Below, piece after piece: positions 1 to 10,973 of a stretch of 64,000 nt of DNA. Below the pieces are notes generated by a model. That model did not search any database. It was not told where the DNA came from and saw only the letters and a list, made by a program, of their open reading frames with translations. The stretch's first letter is position 1; each line of letters starts with the position of its first letter. Made by a program: the position numbers and the translations under genes. The stretch is from assembly GCA_002914805.1 (NCBI GenBank), contig JXTB01000194.1:25512-89511 (forward strand). Direction: 5' to 3'. This DNA is from Parasponia andersonii (Eukaryota; Streptophyta; Magnoliopsida; Rosales; Cannabaceae).

Positions 1-483
1 TTTTCATCCTTAGAAGACTCATACTTAAGCTTAGTTTATGGAAATTCATCCTATTTAAGGGCTGATCTCCATGAGTTTGTAGGAGCTGAGCTTGGCCCCC
101 TTCTAGGAAAGTTCCTCCATTTCAATTGTTGCTAAACTTTGATAGCTTGATGCACTATATCTGTCAGCTCTACATAATATTGCATCTTCACCACGTCTGT
201 TATCTCCATATTTAGACCGTGCAAGAATCTAGCCATGGTAGCTTCTCTGTCCTCTTCTATATTTGCTTGGATTATAGCAACCTCTATCTTCTTATAGTAG
301 TCATCTATACTCTTGGATCTTTGAGTTAGACACTGTAACTTGTTATATAGCTCCCGATGGTAGTAGCTTAGAATGAAACATCTTCTTATGATTGTTTTCA
401 TTTCATCTCACATCTCAATAGAGCATTCTATATTTCTCATTCTTTCCTTCAATAATTGATCCTACCAAACAATAATATAATCA
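1..483 (-). pseudogene. Ty3/gypsy gag fragment
   Basis: On the minus strand, 401 to 132 reads open for about 89 residues and resembles the retrotransposon gag capsid domain. It has an R-R-x-F-x-x-x-Y-Y-H-R-E-L-x-N-K-L-Q block, then D-D-Y-Y, a D-R-E-A-T-M-A-R-F-L-x-G-L-N block, and a V-V-K-M-Q-Y-Y-V-E-L segment. These are typical of plant Ty3/gypsy Gag. Homology continues with stops on both sides: upstream as W-D-Q-L-x-x-x-M-R near 430-480, and downstream as the basic linker that usually precedes the zinc knuckle, at 1-130. The window edge cuts it. The adjoining 484-1390 segment is in the opposite orientation, so this is a rearranged fragment. Confidence in the family is good; the lineage is not certain. 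Confidence 0.75.
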
Positions 484-711
484 GTGAATTCAACTGCAAC
501 AAGCTTTACCTTTTTAAAACGTGCAAATGAAGCTGCTCAACCACACGTGCAAGAGGAGGAGCATTCACATGGGCTTGGAAGAACTCAAAGGCAGCAATCA
601 CGTAATCCATTAAGCTTACTAAGTGGGCAGATTACAAGATTTAGTGCTTACAGATTTAAAGAGGCGTTAAATGGGATAATTCAACATATTGCAGAGATGA
701 TTAATGCATAG
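484..711 (+). pseudogene. 3'-terminal internal coding fragment of an LTR retroelement
   Basis: A 75-codon reading frame ends just before an LTR-like block. It contains S-G-Q-I-T-R-F-S-A-Y-R-F-K-E-A-L-N-G-I-I-Q, which resembles the G-P-[IM]-T-R-[SA]-[RM]-A-[KR]-x-x-K-E-A-L tail found near the end of some plant gypsy polyproteins. The same region occurs inverted at 1391-1719. That positional and motif argument is the only support. The ATG at 484 is not a natural start, because the fragment is truncated where it meets the oppositely oriented gag piece. Confidence 0.45.
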
Positions 712-1258
712 AGGCCCGATATAAGCCCAAATTAGATCCAAGGGAGCTTAGTCATTATGATTAAGTTTCTAGAAGAGTCTAATTAAAGTCTACATATTTT
801 TTTTCTAAGTTTTTTGTATTTTTAGGAAACTTCTTTAATTCAGATTTAGTTATTTTCAGATTTAATTGAGGAGAAGGTTGCCACATGTCAAAATAACATT
901 AGGTTACCTTAAATTAAGGTTAAAGTCAACTCCTATATAAAGGAGAGAGCTTTGTACATTTTTCAAAGGATAGTGATCAATAATATTGCAAGTTATTCTT
1001 GTTTTCTTCATTCTTGAGAAGATTATTGAACTTATCAAGTTAACTCTTGTGGTATTCAAAACAACCAGACTTATCCCATTGATTTTTGAGTAGTTCTTGA
1101 GGATTCTTGGTATGGTATCTTTAATCTATCATAGTACTTGGTTCTTATCTTACGTAGTAACGGGTCAAAACTCAACATTCTTACGACTTGATGATCTTGG
1201 GTTTGAATTCCTTGGTTGGTGCTGGGTTTTGTCACGATTGTTAGCAGGATTCATATCA
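712..1258 (+). repeat. LTR-like block upstream of a primer binding site
   Basis: This non-coding block lies between a retroelement 3' coding tail and a primer binding site. It contains a TATA-like motif (CCTATATAAAGG at 931-942) and a T-rich U3-like stretch, and ends in ...TTCATATCA before the primer site. The left border is uncertain because I see no clear polypurine tract. The order 3' coding tail, LTR, primer site, 5' leader fits an LTR shared by two tandem copies. Confidence 0.5.
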
Positions 1259-1260
1259 TT

Positions 1261-1273
1261 TGGTACCAGAGCT
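1261..1273 (+). other. Primer binding site (initiator tRNA-Met type)
   Basis: TGGTACCAGAGCT differs at one base from the TGGTATCAGAGC site complementary to the 3' end of plant initiator methionine tRNA. It sits two to three bases after the LTR-like block, the expected spacing. The leader after it (1274-1390) is non-coding and stops abruptly at the inverted fragment. Confidence 0.65.
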
Positions 1274-1390
1274 TAGGTTTCAAGACAAGTTTGAATTATC
1301 CTTTACTTTCTTTATTGTTCTTTTGATTCTTGAATTAGAGTCACAAAAAAAAAAAACAAAAGAAGGAAAAGGGATGCGGATCCCGGAAAA

Positions 1391-1719
1391 AAATGTGTAG
1401 ACTTCAATTAGACTCTTCTAAAACCTTAATCATAATGACTAGGCTTCTTTGGATTTGATTTGGACTTATATCGGGCCTCCATGTGTTATTCATCTCTCTA
1501 ATATGTTGAATTACCTCATTTAATACCTTTTTGAATCTCTTAGCTCTAAGTCTTATGATCAGTCTACTTGGCAAACTTAATGGATCACTGATTGCTATTT
1601 TTGAATTCCTCCAAGTCTACATGAATGCTCATTCTCTTGCACGTGCAGTTAAGGAGCTTCATTTGCATCAGGCAGCACAACATCCTAAAGATCACAAAGA
1701 TAAACGCTCGTATAAATGA
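1391..1719 (-). pseudogene. Inverted, diverged copy of the 505-796 retroelement segment
   Basis: The reverse complement matches plus-strand 505-796 with scattered substitutions. Shared landmarks include TTCAACATATT, AGGCCCGATATAAG, TAGTCATTATGATTAAG and AGAAGAGTCTAATT. It covers the same coding tail and the first part of the 3' non-coding region, ending at GTCTACA. With the forward copy it forms a long imperfect inverted repeat around a spacer of about 590 bases that holds the LTR and primer site. Confidence 0.7.
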
Positions 1720-2197
1720 AAAGAGTGTAGTAACACAGCTAGTAAGCTGAACACAAAACCTTTCAATCTCAGGAAACTAAGCAAACTCATTACAGAATTT
1801 ACAAATTCTAAGCTGTAAATACCTACCTCAGGAAAAGGGACAAAAGACTCCTATTTAGTTTATCCAAAACCGCCACCGCCACCGCCACCACTATGTATGC
1901 TTCCCCTCCCACGCCCTCTTTATGCCATTTACCTTCGTATATAAGACCACCAATATATAACTCAATTTTAAACATGCTTATTTGTCTTTAGTGTTATATT
2001 GATATACAATAAAATAATTCGAAAGTATTGTTATGTTAAAACTTTTTGACTTTTTTTAAAATTTTTTTTAAAGTTTCCAAAAATTATAGAACAATTACGA
2101 AATTTTAGAGAAACAATTACAACATTGCCTTGTCTAGTTAATAACTAAAGCGTCATTGTTTCTTGAACAAACAATCAATACTATTATGTTTGATATT
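1720..2197. other. No gene seen; CCGCCA microsatellite at 1870-1891
   Basis: No open reading frame with recognisable similarity. A short CCG/CCA trinucleotide run (1870-1891) is the only low-complexity landmark. The rest is ordinary AT-rich plant intergenic sequence. Confidence 0.5.
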
Positions 2198-2809
2198 TGT
2201 TGATGGAGATTTTGTCAACAATAAATTTTACAAAAAATTATGAGATATGGGTTATGTGAGTAGGGTTATTAATCAAAGCAAATAAAGAGGCAAATATTTT
2301 ATAGTGGTTCAGCTCCGAAAAAAATGAACTTACATCCACTGTTTTTCACTATTTTCTGGAGAATTACAAGAACTCAAAATTACAATGTGTTTTCTGAAAA
2401 GAAGAAAATACTCTTAAGAATTCTTTAGCTTCTCTAGATTCGGAAAAGATCATCCTCCTCCCCGAAACCATGAGCTCCCTTTATATAGATGAGAGTAACT
2501 CAATATTCCTAATTGTGAAAATGGGTAACTATACAATCGGGTAATACAATTTGAGTAACAACATAATTGGGTAATCACTTAAATCGGGTAACTGGTTGAA
2601 CTTAAAAGAGAGACTTTTGTTTCCCTTTCCTTGTAGGTTACCCGTTTGACGAAGCAGAGACTAGTTTCCTTTTCTTTCGGGTCGTACATAACCTATTCGG
2701 AGGAGGTCGCACGCAACTCCTGCGGTGAAGGTCGCACATAACCTATGTAGTGGAGGTCGCATATATTATTACACATGCGACCTGGCATAGGATTTTAGAC
2801 CGCACAACA
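2198..2809 (-). repeat. Solo LTR of the element-1 (Tat-type gypsy) family
   Basis: The 612-bp block begins TGTTGATGG and ends GCACAACA in plus orientation, so the LTR itself is TGTTG...CAACA on the minus strand. It aligns along most of its length with both partial LTRs of element 1 (10974-11295 and 20938-21311). Shared blocks include TTTTGTCAACAATAAA, GTGGTTCAGC/TTGGTTCAGC, TAATTGGGTAAT, TATTCGGAGGAGGTC and TTTTAGAC[CT]GCACAACA. The flanks are ATATT on the left and ATTTT on the right, a 4-of-5 match that fits a decayed 5-bp target duplication. No internal region adjoins it, so it is a solo LTR. Confidence 0.85.
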
Positions 2810-3839
2810 ATTTTGAATTTAAATGTTTACAAAATCAACTTATTATTGAGTTTTTCAACTCAAATATCAAATGATTAATTACAAAAAAAAAAGTTCCAAA
2901 ATACGACATAATGGCATCATTTCCAAAATATATTTGTCAAAAAGTACATCTTCATACAAGAACGTCAAATTTCTAAAGTTATCACCAAAGTTTCTAACTA
3001 CTATATAATGGGTGAATTGATAGAAATGAGAAATAAAGACGATAAATCACCAATCTTTTTATCCTATTTCCATACAAATAATAGGTTGCTTGAATTGTCT
3101 AGAATAGATGCCACACTGGTTTCTCTGGGAAAAAGGCAACACTAGAAATTCCAATCTAATTCCAATCAACTCATTAATATCTTTATGTGAATTGGAAATA
3201 GCCACTCTAACCTCAATATATAAAACTTTAAAACCACGTTAAGAGGAATATATGCAATAGAGAGGAATTTTTTTCGTACCAAAATCTTTTGCTAGAGGTA
3301 AATGCAAAACCTTTCCTTTTTTTTAAAAAAAAAAAAAAAAAAACTAAAATAATTTGCACACAATATATGGTCTAAACCTCCACTTGGTTGCAAAGAAAAT
3401 TGTAGAGAAAAAAAAATTTTAATTCATCACTATTTGAACTATCTACATTCATAATTTTAATTATAAATTTATTTATAATTAGAGTTACTAAAAAGCTCGA
3501 GCTAATAGTAAACTGAATCTATTATGATTTTGAATGTACATAGTCAAAATGGTGGATTTAGAACTTTCCTTATCGAACAACACAAAAAACACGAAAAAAA
3601 ATCTAAAATTATTTTAATAATAGAATGAAGTCATGTTTTCTTTCTTCAAAATCACCCAAGAAATTTAATAGTGAAGCAAGATCAATAATAAAATGATCCA
3701 AAAAGAAAGACTTATAGATAAAGATCCAGACATGAAAAAAAAATTATAGATATATACATACTTATATCTGTATATAGACACACAGTGTTTTGTTTTACAA
3801 AAATATAGCGGTCCGAAAAAAAAATATCAGTTCAATTAT
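2810..3839. other. No gene seen; AT-rich, poly-A tracts
   Basis: Highly AT-rich sequence with an A run near 3327-3344 and several short A stretches. I find no coding segment, RNA gene or repeat boundary I can support. Confidence 0.5.
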
Positions 3840-4031
3840 CTATATATATATATATTAATTAATTAATTTAAACTTATATATATATATATAACCTTATATT
3901 TATTAAAAAAAAACTAGACGTATGGTTTATAAAAAACTTTTTACGTCTAAAAATAATAAGTAACGTTTTCTTTAAGTTATATATATATATATATTAACTT
4001 GATTAATATATTATTAAATAGTTTAATAAGA

Positions 4032-4064
<33 letters not shown>

Positions 4065-6935
4065 AGGTGAAACCCTAGCCGGATATATTACGTATTATTT
4101 TCTACAGAGTCTTTATAAACTAGAGAGAAAAAGAAGTGAGTCTTCCTATTCTCTATAGAACAAACTCTTGCAATCTCATGTGTTGAGAAAATTACAAGGG
4201 TCTAAAGTGTGAGTTTAAGAAATTGTATGCAACGTCCACACGTTCATCCAGTTGTGCTTGAGACTTGATTGGAAGATCGTGGTTTAGAAGACAGTAAAGC
4301 TAAGATCCGTTGATAGTGTCACGACCCAAACTTCTGAGTAGTGGTAGAAGGGGAATTTCACTAAAATTGGAAATTCTTTTTTTTTTTTTTTTAAGTATTG
4401 TGAATTCTAACCAGTGGACCTATCCCACAGTTCATAATTACCAATAAACACAGATTGAAAAATTATTAGAAAAATCAAACTCTCAGATAGTTCATTGAGT
4501 ATCATCATTCACATCTCAACATCAAGCTAGTATGGCATACATAGTTTATAGACATATTCAAAGTAACACACTTAATTTGAATGCTAGTAATATTCATTTA
4601 CTTAACAAGACTTAAACATAAGTTTTAAATTCACACTCCTAGTATTACTAAGTCACAAACTTTGAATAAAAGATAGCTTCTTATTCCGCTTGTTGATCGT
4701 CAATGTTACACTGGACACCACCCGTGGAGAAAGTAGGGAGAGTGAGCATAAATGCCCAGTAGGTTACCCAATTTCCCTTTTTGGGAAAGTTTTTTATAAA
4801 TCTCAAAACATCTGCATGGTTAGTAGTACTGGAAAACATTTCTATAAATATTAAAGATTTAAGCCATTTAAAGAAAACTATGCCAAAAACCAAAAACAGA
4901 TATCTAGGTCAAAACATATAAAAGTCTTAATTAAAATAAGCATAATGCATATCACATGAGCTCTCGTTCTCTCATCACGACTAGAGCAACTTATATTACA
5001 TGTATTGAGTACTCCCTAACTGACATATATTTTTGGAAACCGGAGGGACACCCATGTGTCTAATCCTACCGAACCGGAGGGGCACCAAATGCCTATGCCT
5101 ACCGAATGGAGATAGTCAAAAAACAAACCCCGTGCGAGTTTACGAGCTCTCACCGAATGTGGGTGTATTAGTCTGCCGACTACAAAACCGTGATGCCTAA
5201 GATGACTCTCATGCATAATCATATGAATTGTGCAATATATGGAGTCTCAAACAATCATGCAGTGGTTTAACATTCTAGACATGCTCTGATTTTTAATTAA
5301 AAATCCAGTTTGTAATTAAAAATCCAAAAGTACAGTTTTTATGGTTTTACTAAATCCCATGTATAAAAACTTGTACAAAATCATATGTATAAATATCTAG
5401 AGCAGTTCACATTATTTCACAAATTCATAGTTCATTAAAATAACTATTCAAATAATTCAATTTAATAAAATCACGAAATTTCATTTTTTAGAATAAATTC
5501 CAATATTAATGAAAATAATAGAAAACTAGGAAATTGAATCCCCTACCTTGAAATAGTAGTTATACTGAGCTGACGACGCTAGAAATATCCTCAATTGATC
5601 ACCGGGTCGTTCGGACAGTTATTTTCGAATCTCGTCACGTTCACTTGAAAAGTTGACTTTTCAAACGGAGTCTCGGATTGAGAAATAGAGGTCACCACTA
5701 AATTTAGAACACCAAAAAACGTTGGGTTATATATATAAAGTTCATCAAAAATGGATCCCGGTGCGAAACCGGCCTGTGACACGTAAAATGATGCAATTCA
5801 CGAGCTATTTTCTCAATTTTCATGTCATTTTGGAAAATAGTGGTATTTTATATTAAACTTCAAGTCCCGACCACACTGAGTCCAAATTCGAAGACAGAAC
5901 TCAGTTTCGAGGTCCCAAACATTAAATGGGCTCAAAAATTATAAAAATACCACATTTTGAAAATAATTAGAAAAATACCACATTTTTATCCTGATAATTA
6001 ACAATCTTTCGATTACCATTTCAACACTTCAAAATCATGAAATTTCATATTTAAACTCCTCTTTTGCGTGGTAAAATTTTCTCGAAAAAAATAACTCAAT
6101 TCCGAAATAATTACGAAAATACCACAAAAATTAAATATTAAAATATTACTTCAATAGTCAACTTCTCACCGGAGCCGAGTTAGAGGCTAAGAGTGGTCGA
6201 AAATGAAAGTTGGAGTTGAGACGAGTTGAATGGTGGTGGTGGTGAGGTGATTGGACATCGGAGGAGGAAACCGCAGGTGAAAAACCGTTTCGGTGGCGCG
6301 ACCTTCGGAGTGTTTTTTCTCCGGCGAGGCGCAGCATTTCACGGCGGCGTTGGCGGCTGGGGAAAGACGCGGGGTGGCGTGTTGGGCAGTACAGTGGCCA
6401 GAGCAGCTTCAGGTGAACAGTAGCAGAAGGGTGGCTTCGGGGGACCTTGGTGAAGAAGAAGAGAAAGTTAGGGAATTTATATGCAATTTTTGGAAACTGT
6501 AGCAGTAGGACACGTGGCATAATCTGGTTCGACCGAAAAAAGTTTCTGAAATTCCACTTTGGCCACAATTTTAAAAAGATTCTTTCACTTTAGTTCCTCC
6601 TTAATTACACTTTTGTTCCTAGTTTGTAATTTCTTTTTCACTTTTGCCCCAAATGCACCTATACTTAATCTTGTCTAGATTCAACACCAATAATTTAATT
6701 TAAATAATTCAAAAATATAGAATTACCAAAATGTCCTTGAATTAAAATTACTTAATTATCCTTACAAAGTTTAGGATTTTACAGATAAGCTACAAGAAAC
6801 ATTAGATCTATTTTCTTTGTTTATTCATATTTACTATGAATTAATACTATGCACTCATATAGTCAATTGTTTTAAGAAATTTTTTGATTATTCCTGGATT
6901 AATTTTCTACTACAAAAATCGTTTTAAATCTAAAA
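3840..6935 (+). repeat. Ty1/copia LTR remnant, split by a solo gypsy LTR
   Basis: Plus-strand 3840-4316 and 6784-6935 together match the reverse complement of about 26800-27400, the copia solo LTR. Landmarks are ACGTATTATTTTCTACAGA, TATTCTCTATAGAACAAAC, CAGTAAAGCTA[AG]GATCC, AGCTACAAGA and the terminal AAATC[GA]TTTTAAATCTAA. The 5' part of the LTR is missing or too diverged to recognise. The inner block 4317-6783 is a later insertion: removing it and one copy of GATA[GA] rejoins the two halves in register. Confidence 0.75.
4317..6783 (-). repeat. Solo LTR, 2-kb gypsy family (copy C1)
   Basis: The block begins TGTCACGACCC and ends GATTTTACA, so on the minus strand it runs TGTAAAATCC...GGGTCGTGACA, a form common for large chromovirus-type Ty3/gypsy LTRs of plants. 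Length is 2467 bp. It is flanked by GATAG (4312-4316) and GATAA (6784-6788), a near-exact 5-bp duplication. It sits inside a copia LTR. About 250-600 bp from its own 5' end lies a GC-rich island (6180-6470), where the minus strand stays open for 136 codons; I read this as leader sequence, not a gene. An ABRE/G-box, ACACGTGGC, is at 6510-6518. Confidence 0.85.
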
Positions 6936-7300
6936 GTTTTTCCCCTAAAAAATGTATACCATATTGGTGAAACGTTGTAATAAACAAAGAAAAAAAAAAT
7001 GGTTATATTTTTCCTAATAAAATCCATTATTAAAAGTTATACGTATCTTAATGTTTTAACATATTTTCTTAATTGGATAAATCATAGCGGAAAGGAATTT
7101 ATTCGAAAGGAAAATGGAAGTAATTATAACTTAAATTGTCTCAACGTGCGATAATAGAAGCTTTAAAAAGGAAAATAACTATGAAAAATATTTGAAATAA
7201 TCCAATAACAATGTATGTTATTTAGGTAAATTTAAATAGCCACGAACATTAGTACTTAGTACATTGAGTAGATAGTAATTATATAAGCAAGCAGAAATAT
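6936..7300. other. 3' flank of phosphatase copy A; no gene
   Basis: AT-rich spacer between the end of the copia LTR remnant and the stop codon of phosphatase copy A. No poly-A signal is convincing and no other feature can be supported. Confidence 0.45.
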
Positions 7301-8718
7301 TCAACTAATGTAGTACATTGGGTCGGGCAATTTGAAGGTCCTAAGGCCGGTATTTGTCCCTAAGAGGTCACTCCATTGATCCCCTTTGTTTCCAATAATT
7401 CTATATCCATACTCCTCCTCTACTTTCTTCCTCTGAGCTGATTTGTATGCAACTGCTGTTTTGCCTGAAAATTCCTTTCCCCTACAACAATAAAATATTT
7501 AAATACTATAGCAAAAATACCTAAGAATATTTGTGAAAAAAGTACTGCATGAATTCTAATTGTTCCTTAGTTTAATTGGTTTATATACATGTGTATATTA
7601 ATATTTTTGTTTAATTAGCTAAAGAAAGAGAACAATTTGAAAGTTATTCTTCTCAAACAACATTTTGAGAACGTCTTCGATTTATATTTGATTTTCGATT
7701 AAAAAGATCAAAGAGAAAAGTCAAGTATATAATATATATATATACACTAAACAAATCTAGCACAAAGTTCAACGCTAATCTTTAAATTATTAATCTTTTG
7801 CTTTGGAGAGAACTTTTTAATCGATTAATATTGGTAGGTGATGAAGAAGCAAATTGTATAAAAAATCACACATGATTCGTATATATCGAGTACCTTGCAT
7901 TAGAGAACATCAATATATACTATATAGTACTATTTTAATATATTGGAATATATGACAGCTAGATATAGAGGGCTTACTTGAGTAAAAGCTTGTCCCAGGT
8001 GTGGTATCCAGCACGTTTAAGATTGGTCTCAGTGACTGTCCTTTGATCTTCGGTTCTCCCTGTGAGAAACACAACCTTAACCCCCAAACTAACCAACTCT
8101 CTGTAAAGCTTAACACTCTCCGGCAGCGCTGGAGCCTTTCCTGTCCCAACCCATGTATTAAACGACGTTGCGTTAAATGGTTCCACCTTGAAAAAATTTC
8201 AGTTATATATATATTTCATTATATATATGTTCGTCAGTAACCAATATACAACAATTACAACATTTTCTATGTACATACAAATATAATTTATTTTGAAATA
8301 ATTTTGATTTACAAATGTACGTACCCGAAGCCATGTTGGGCGTAATGAGGTAAGTTAGACAGCGTAGTCTCATCTATGTCGAAGATCCACACGTCCTTGC
8401 CATTCTTAGAAAGATTTATGCTCTTAGCGTAGAGAATAGCCTCATTAGTGATCACTTTAGAGTCTTTCCTATACTGACTGCCAAGCATGTAGTGGCCAAT
8501 ATAGTCCTCACAAGTCACGGGGATCGTTTTCCAACCGATGACATTGTTCGACTCAACGCCGAATCGCCAGCTCAGGCACGACAATCCTTTGGTATAGCTA
8601 CCGCCAGAGCCGGATTGTGGCCGGAGGAGGTGAATTTGGTTGTTTATAATAGGAAAATATGAACTATTGGCGTTTGCCACTAGACTGGCAAGAAAGAATA
8701 ATAATAATATTTTGACAT
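7301..8718 (-). pseudogene. Acid phosphatase 1 / VSP-like gene, copy A, probable pseudogene
   Basis: Exon 1 (8718 to 8325 or 8321), exon 2 (8186-7978) and exon 3 (7481-7301, stop TGA) match copy B throughout. The HAD motifs are intact: D-I-D-E-T-T, F-L-T-G-R and G-D-Q-W-S-D. Two lesions stand out. First, the ATG at 8718-8716 is followed by one A fewer than in copy B, so it now reads 12 codons to TAG, and the mature-protein frame has no other ATG before its middle. Second, the base before exon 2 changed G to A, moving the acceptor AG one base into the exon. Using the donor at 8325 then breaks the frame; a GT four bases downstream (exon end 8321) would restore it with one extra tyrosine codon. 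The 5' flank is related to that of copy B, but the TATA-like motif is lost. A real indel or a sequencing error could explain the first lesion. Confidence 0.85.
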
Positions 8719-9462
8719 GCTCACAACCTATATAATATATGCTTAATGTTGTTATCTTTAGATTGGAAACTTGATGTGTATTGAGTTGGCCATTGGTCTT
8801 CTTAGATAGCCCTCATTCTTGTTAAGTGACCTTACTTTTGAATAAATCTACATAGGTACCTCTCGGGTTTGTGGTTGTCGGTGGCCGAAAGCATTGGAGA
8901 CTTCGTGCGCTCGGTGGAAAATTGGATGCCTGTTGATTAGTTTACATGACATGTTTCTCACGCTTCAAATTTTTCGTATTTTATTGAGTAGAATACTGGC
9001 ATTTTATTATGGAGTTATATAAGAGGACATACCTATTAATTGTACCAATTCCGGACGTATTTTATTGCACAATTCTCCATATTTTATTTTATCGTTTATT
9101 TTCGTTTTTTAGTGTTGTTCTTTCTATATGCATATATTTTATAATTTAAATCTAGAAAAAATTTAGGTACTGTATAGTTCACAAAAGTGGAATATATGGG
9201 AGTTAGTGTTATATGCTCTAAGATGATAAAGATATAAATCTTGTGCTGTCTATAAGAATCACTATTCATTATGTGATAGAAATCGATTTTAAGCTTACCG
9301 TGCACTAATGGTTTGCCTAGTAGTAATACTAGTGATACAGACCCTTTGGTGCGAGATAGCAGTAGTGACTCTAGTCACCTTATTTTTTTTCCCAGGAATG
9401 AATTTATTCCATGAATGAAGCGCCACGTACATTATAAAAACTCTATTTTTAAAGGATAAAAG
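8719..9462. other. 5' flank of phosphatase copy A; no gene
   Basis: 8719 to about 8930 is recognisably related to 55063-55245 upstream of copy B (shared GCATTGGAGA, GGTCTT, and TACCTC blocks), so it is the duplicated promoter region. Where copy B has TATATTTAAA, copy A reads TTTATTCAAA (minus strand, about 8838-8847). From about 8935 to 9462 the sequence is AT-rich, without any coding region I can support. Confidence 0.6.
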
Positions 9463-9987
9463 TATAATTTTAAAGCCAGGGGGATTCTTGTCATTTGTAA
9501 ATTTTGAAATATTTAATTAAAAATATCTGAAATATACCTAGACATTATTAACTCTTGGTTCATTGAGACAAAATTGTAAAAATAATTTGAAATTAAGGGC
9601 TAAAGAGTAATTACCAAAGGGCATAAATGAAGAATCTTTGAAAAGCTAGGTAAAAAGTATAATTAACCTAAACAGTGTCCAACCAACCAGGTTACGACAT
9701 GTGGGCTACAGTTTCTTTATATGCCCTTAATCCCCTAAAAATCTCTCCTTCTCGCATCAAATCCCTGAGAGAAAATTCAAGAGTAGAAGCTCTGTTTCAC
9801 GAGCTACCATCAAACCCCTTCTCTGCTGCCGATGCGTCACCCTGTCTAGATCGCTAGCCTTTGCCTATCAAGCGCTGCCAGCTCCCGCCGTATTTCATGC
9901 CATGATGCTGGCCTCCAAAGACGATAGCTTCGGATCAGTTTTTTGGCCACTGGACCGTCGTCTGACATCGCTTTGGCACATCTCTAA
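9463..9987 (+). repeat. Truncated LTR of the 2-kb gypsy family
   Basis: This stretch resembles the first 500 bases of the C-family LTRs: an AT-rich start with short G runs, then a pyrimidine-rich segment with TCTCTCCTTCTC, and then a GC-rich island. The phrase CATGCCATGATGCTGGCCTCC at 9897-9917 parallels the CATGCCACTGGCCTCC in the copy at 63460-63475. It breaks off where the next LTR begins at 9988, and its 3' part is not seen. The left border is approximate. Confidence 0.6.
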
Positions 9988-10662
9988 TGTTGGTGCAGTT
10001 TTTCGTCTGAGCACCAACTTAGTACGCCTTATACTCCGTGTCGAAAATGAATACCTTCACCGTTGATGTCGAGGTCAGACTGACCATTGATGAAAGTACG
10101 AAAAAGTGGTCTGACGCTGTGAGCTAAGTTGGTGGCACTGGTATGGTACCCTATTGGGAAAACGATGTTTTTATAGAGGTATGCTAGTCCTTATGACACG
10201 GGATGGTCGATACTTGTTCTCGTAGATTAGTGTCATATATGGACACGTTGGACGATCGCTAGGGAAGACTAATGTTTGTCCTTATAGATTGGTATTACGT
10301 GTAGACATATTAGGCATTCATCTGAAAATGATGGTGCACATGACGTATCTTGCGCACGTGAGTGTTTATTGACATAGATTATTTGTGCTCAGCTCAAGAG
10401 CATAGATTGTTTGTGGTCTGCTCAGGAGTGTTCAGAGACATCGAGCAGACCTGAATTATTTTCTTATGATTGAGCTCGGCTTAATAACACCTAGAAATGT
10501 CAAGCTGGTCATGATAATTTATTTGTGAATAAGGTCAGCTCGTGAACATCTAGAGATGCCGAGCCAAGTTAATCATAATAGATTTCTTGTAGTAGATTCT
10601 TTGTAGTTTATTAATAGTGTAAATGATCTTCGATCTCTGTCGCTGGAAAATAACTTCAAACA
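9988..10662 (-). repeat. LTR of the element-2 family
   Basis: The 675-bp block begins TGTTGGTGCAG and ends TTCAAACA. It aligns with 42370-43165, the full LTR of element 2. Shared blocks include GAGCACCAACTTAGT, AATGAATACCTTCACC, GTTTTTATAGA, AGATTATTTGTGCTCAGCT and GAAAATAAC. It lacks about 130 bases present in element 2 between GGTAC and the TATA-side TTTTTATAGA. No 5-bp duplication is visible (TCTAA against ATTAC). The ATTACCCCCGAA that follows reads on the minus strand as a possible polypurine tract, so it could be the 3' LTR of a truncated element rather than a solo LTR. Confidence 0.8.
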
Positions 10663-10812
10663 ATTACCCCCGAATTTCAGTTGTAGGTGAAGTCAACAAT
10701 TGAAATTCTTTGTCCTTCGGATTTTATATTTGCTTTGTGTAAATCGTTTCGATTTCACGTACGCTTCTCACGTAATACCAACTCTCGTAAAAAGCTTTCG
10801 TTTTTTTTTTTT
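10663..10812. other. Unassigned sequence before the assembly gap
   Basis: If the preceding LTR is a 3' LTR, this would be its adjoining 3' internal region. It ends in a T run at the gap edge. I see no coding capacity. Confidence 0.3.
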
Positions 10813-10973
10813 NNNNNNNNNNNNNNNNNNNNNNNNNNNNNNNNNNNNNNNNNNNNNNNNNNNNNNNNNNNNNNNNNNNNNNNNNNNNNNNNNNNNNNNN
10901 NNNNNNNNNNNNNNNNNNNNNNNNNNNNNNNNNNNNNNNNNNNNNNNNNNNNNNNNNNNNNNNNNNNNNNNNN
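10813..10973. other. Assembly gap (161 N)
   Basis: A run of undetermined bases. It falls inside the left LTR of element 1, so the outer border and target duplication of that element cannot be read, and adjacency to the sequence on the left is unproven. Confidence 1.

Noticed and set aside
6158-6568. 136-codon minus-strand frame
   Set aside because: It lies in the GC-rich leader island of a solo LTR; the equivalent frames in the other copies are not conserved, and the composition explains its length.
8001-8240. Plus-strand frame over phosphatase exon 2, and the similar one at 54115-54342
   Set aside because: Antisense shadows of the conserved exon; similarity between them only reflects the gene duplication.
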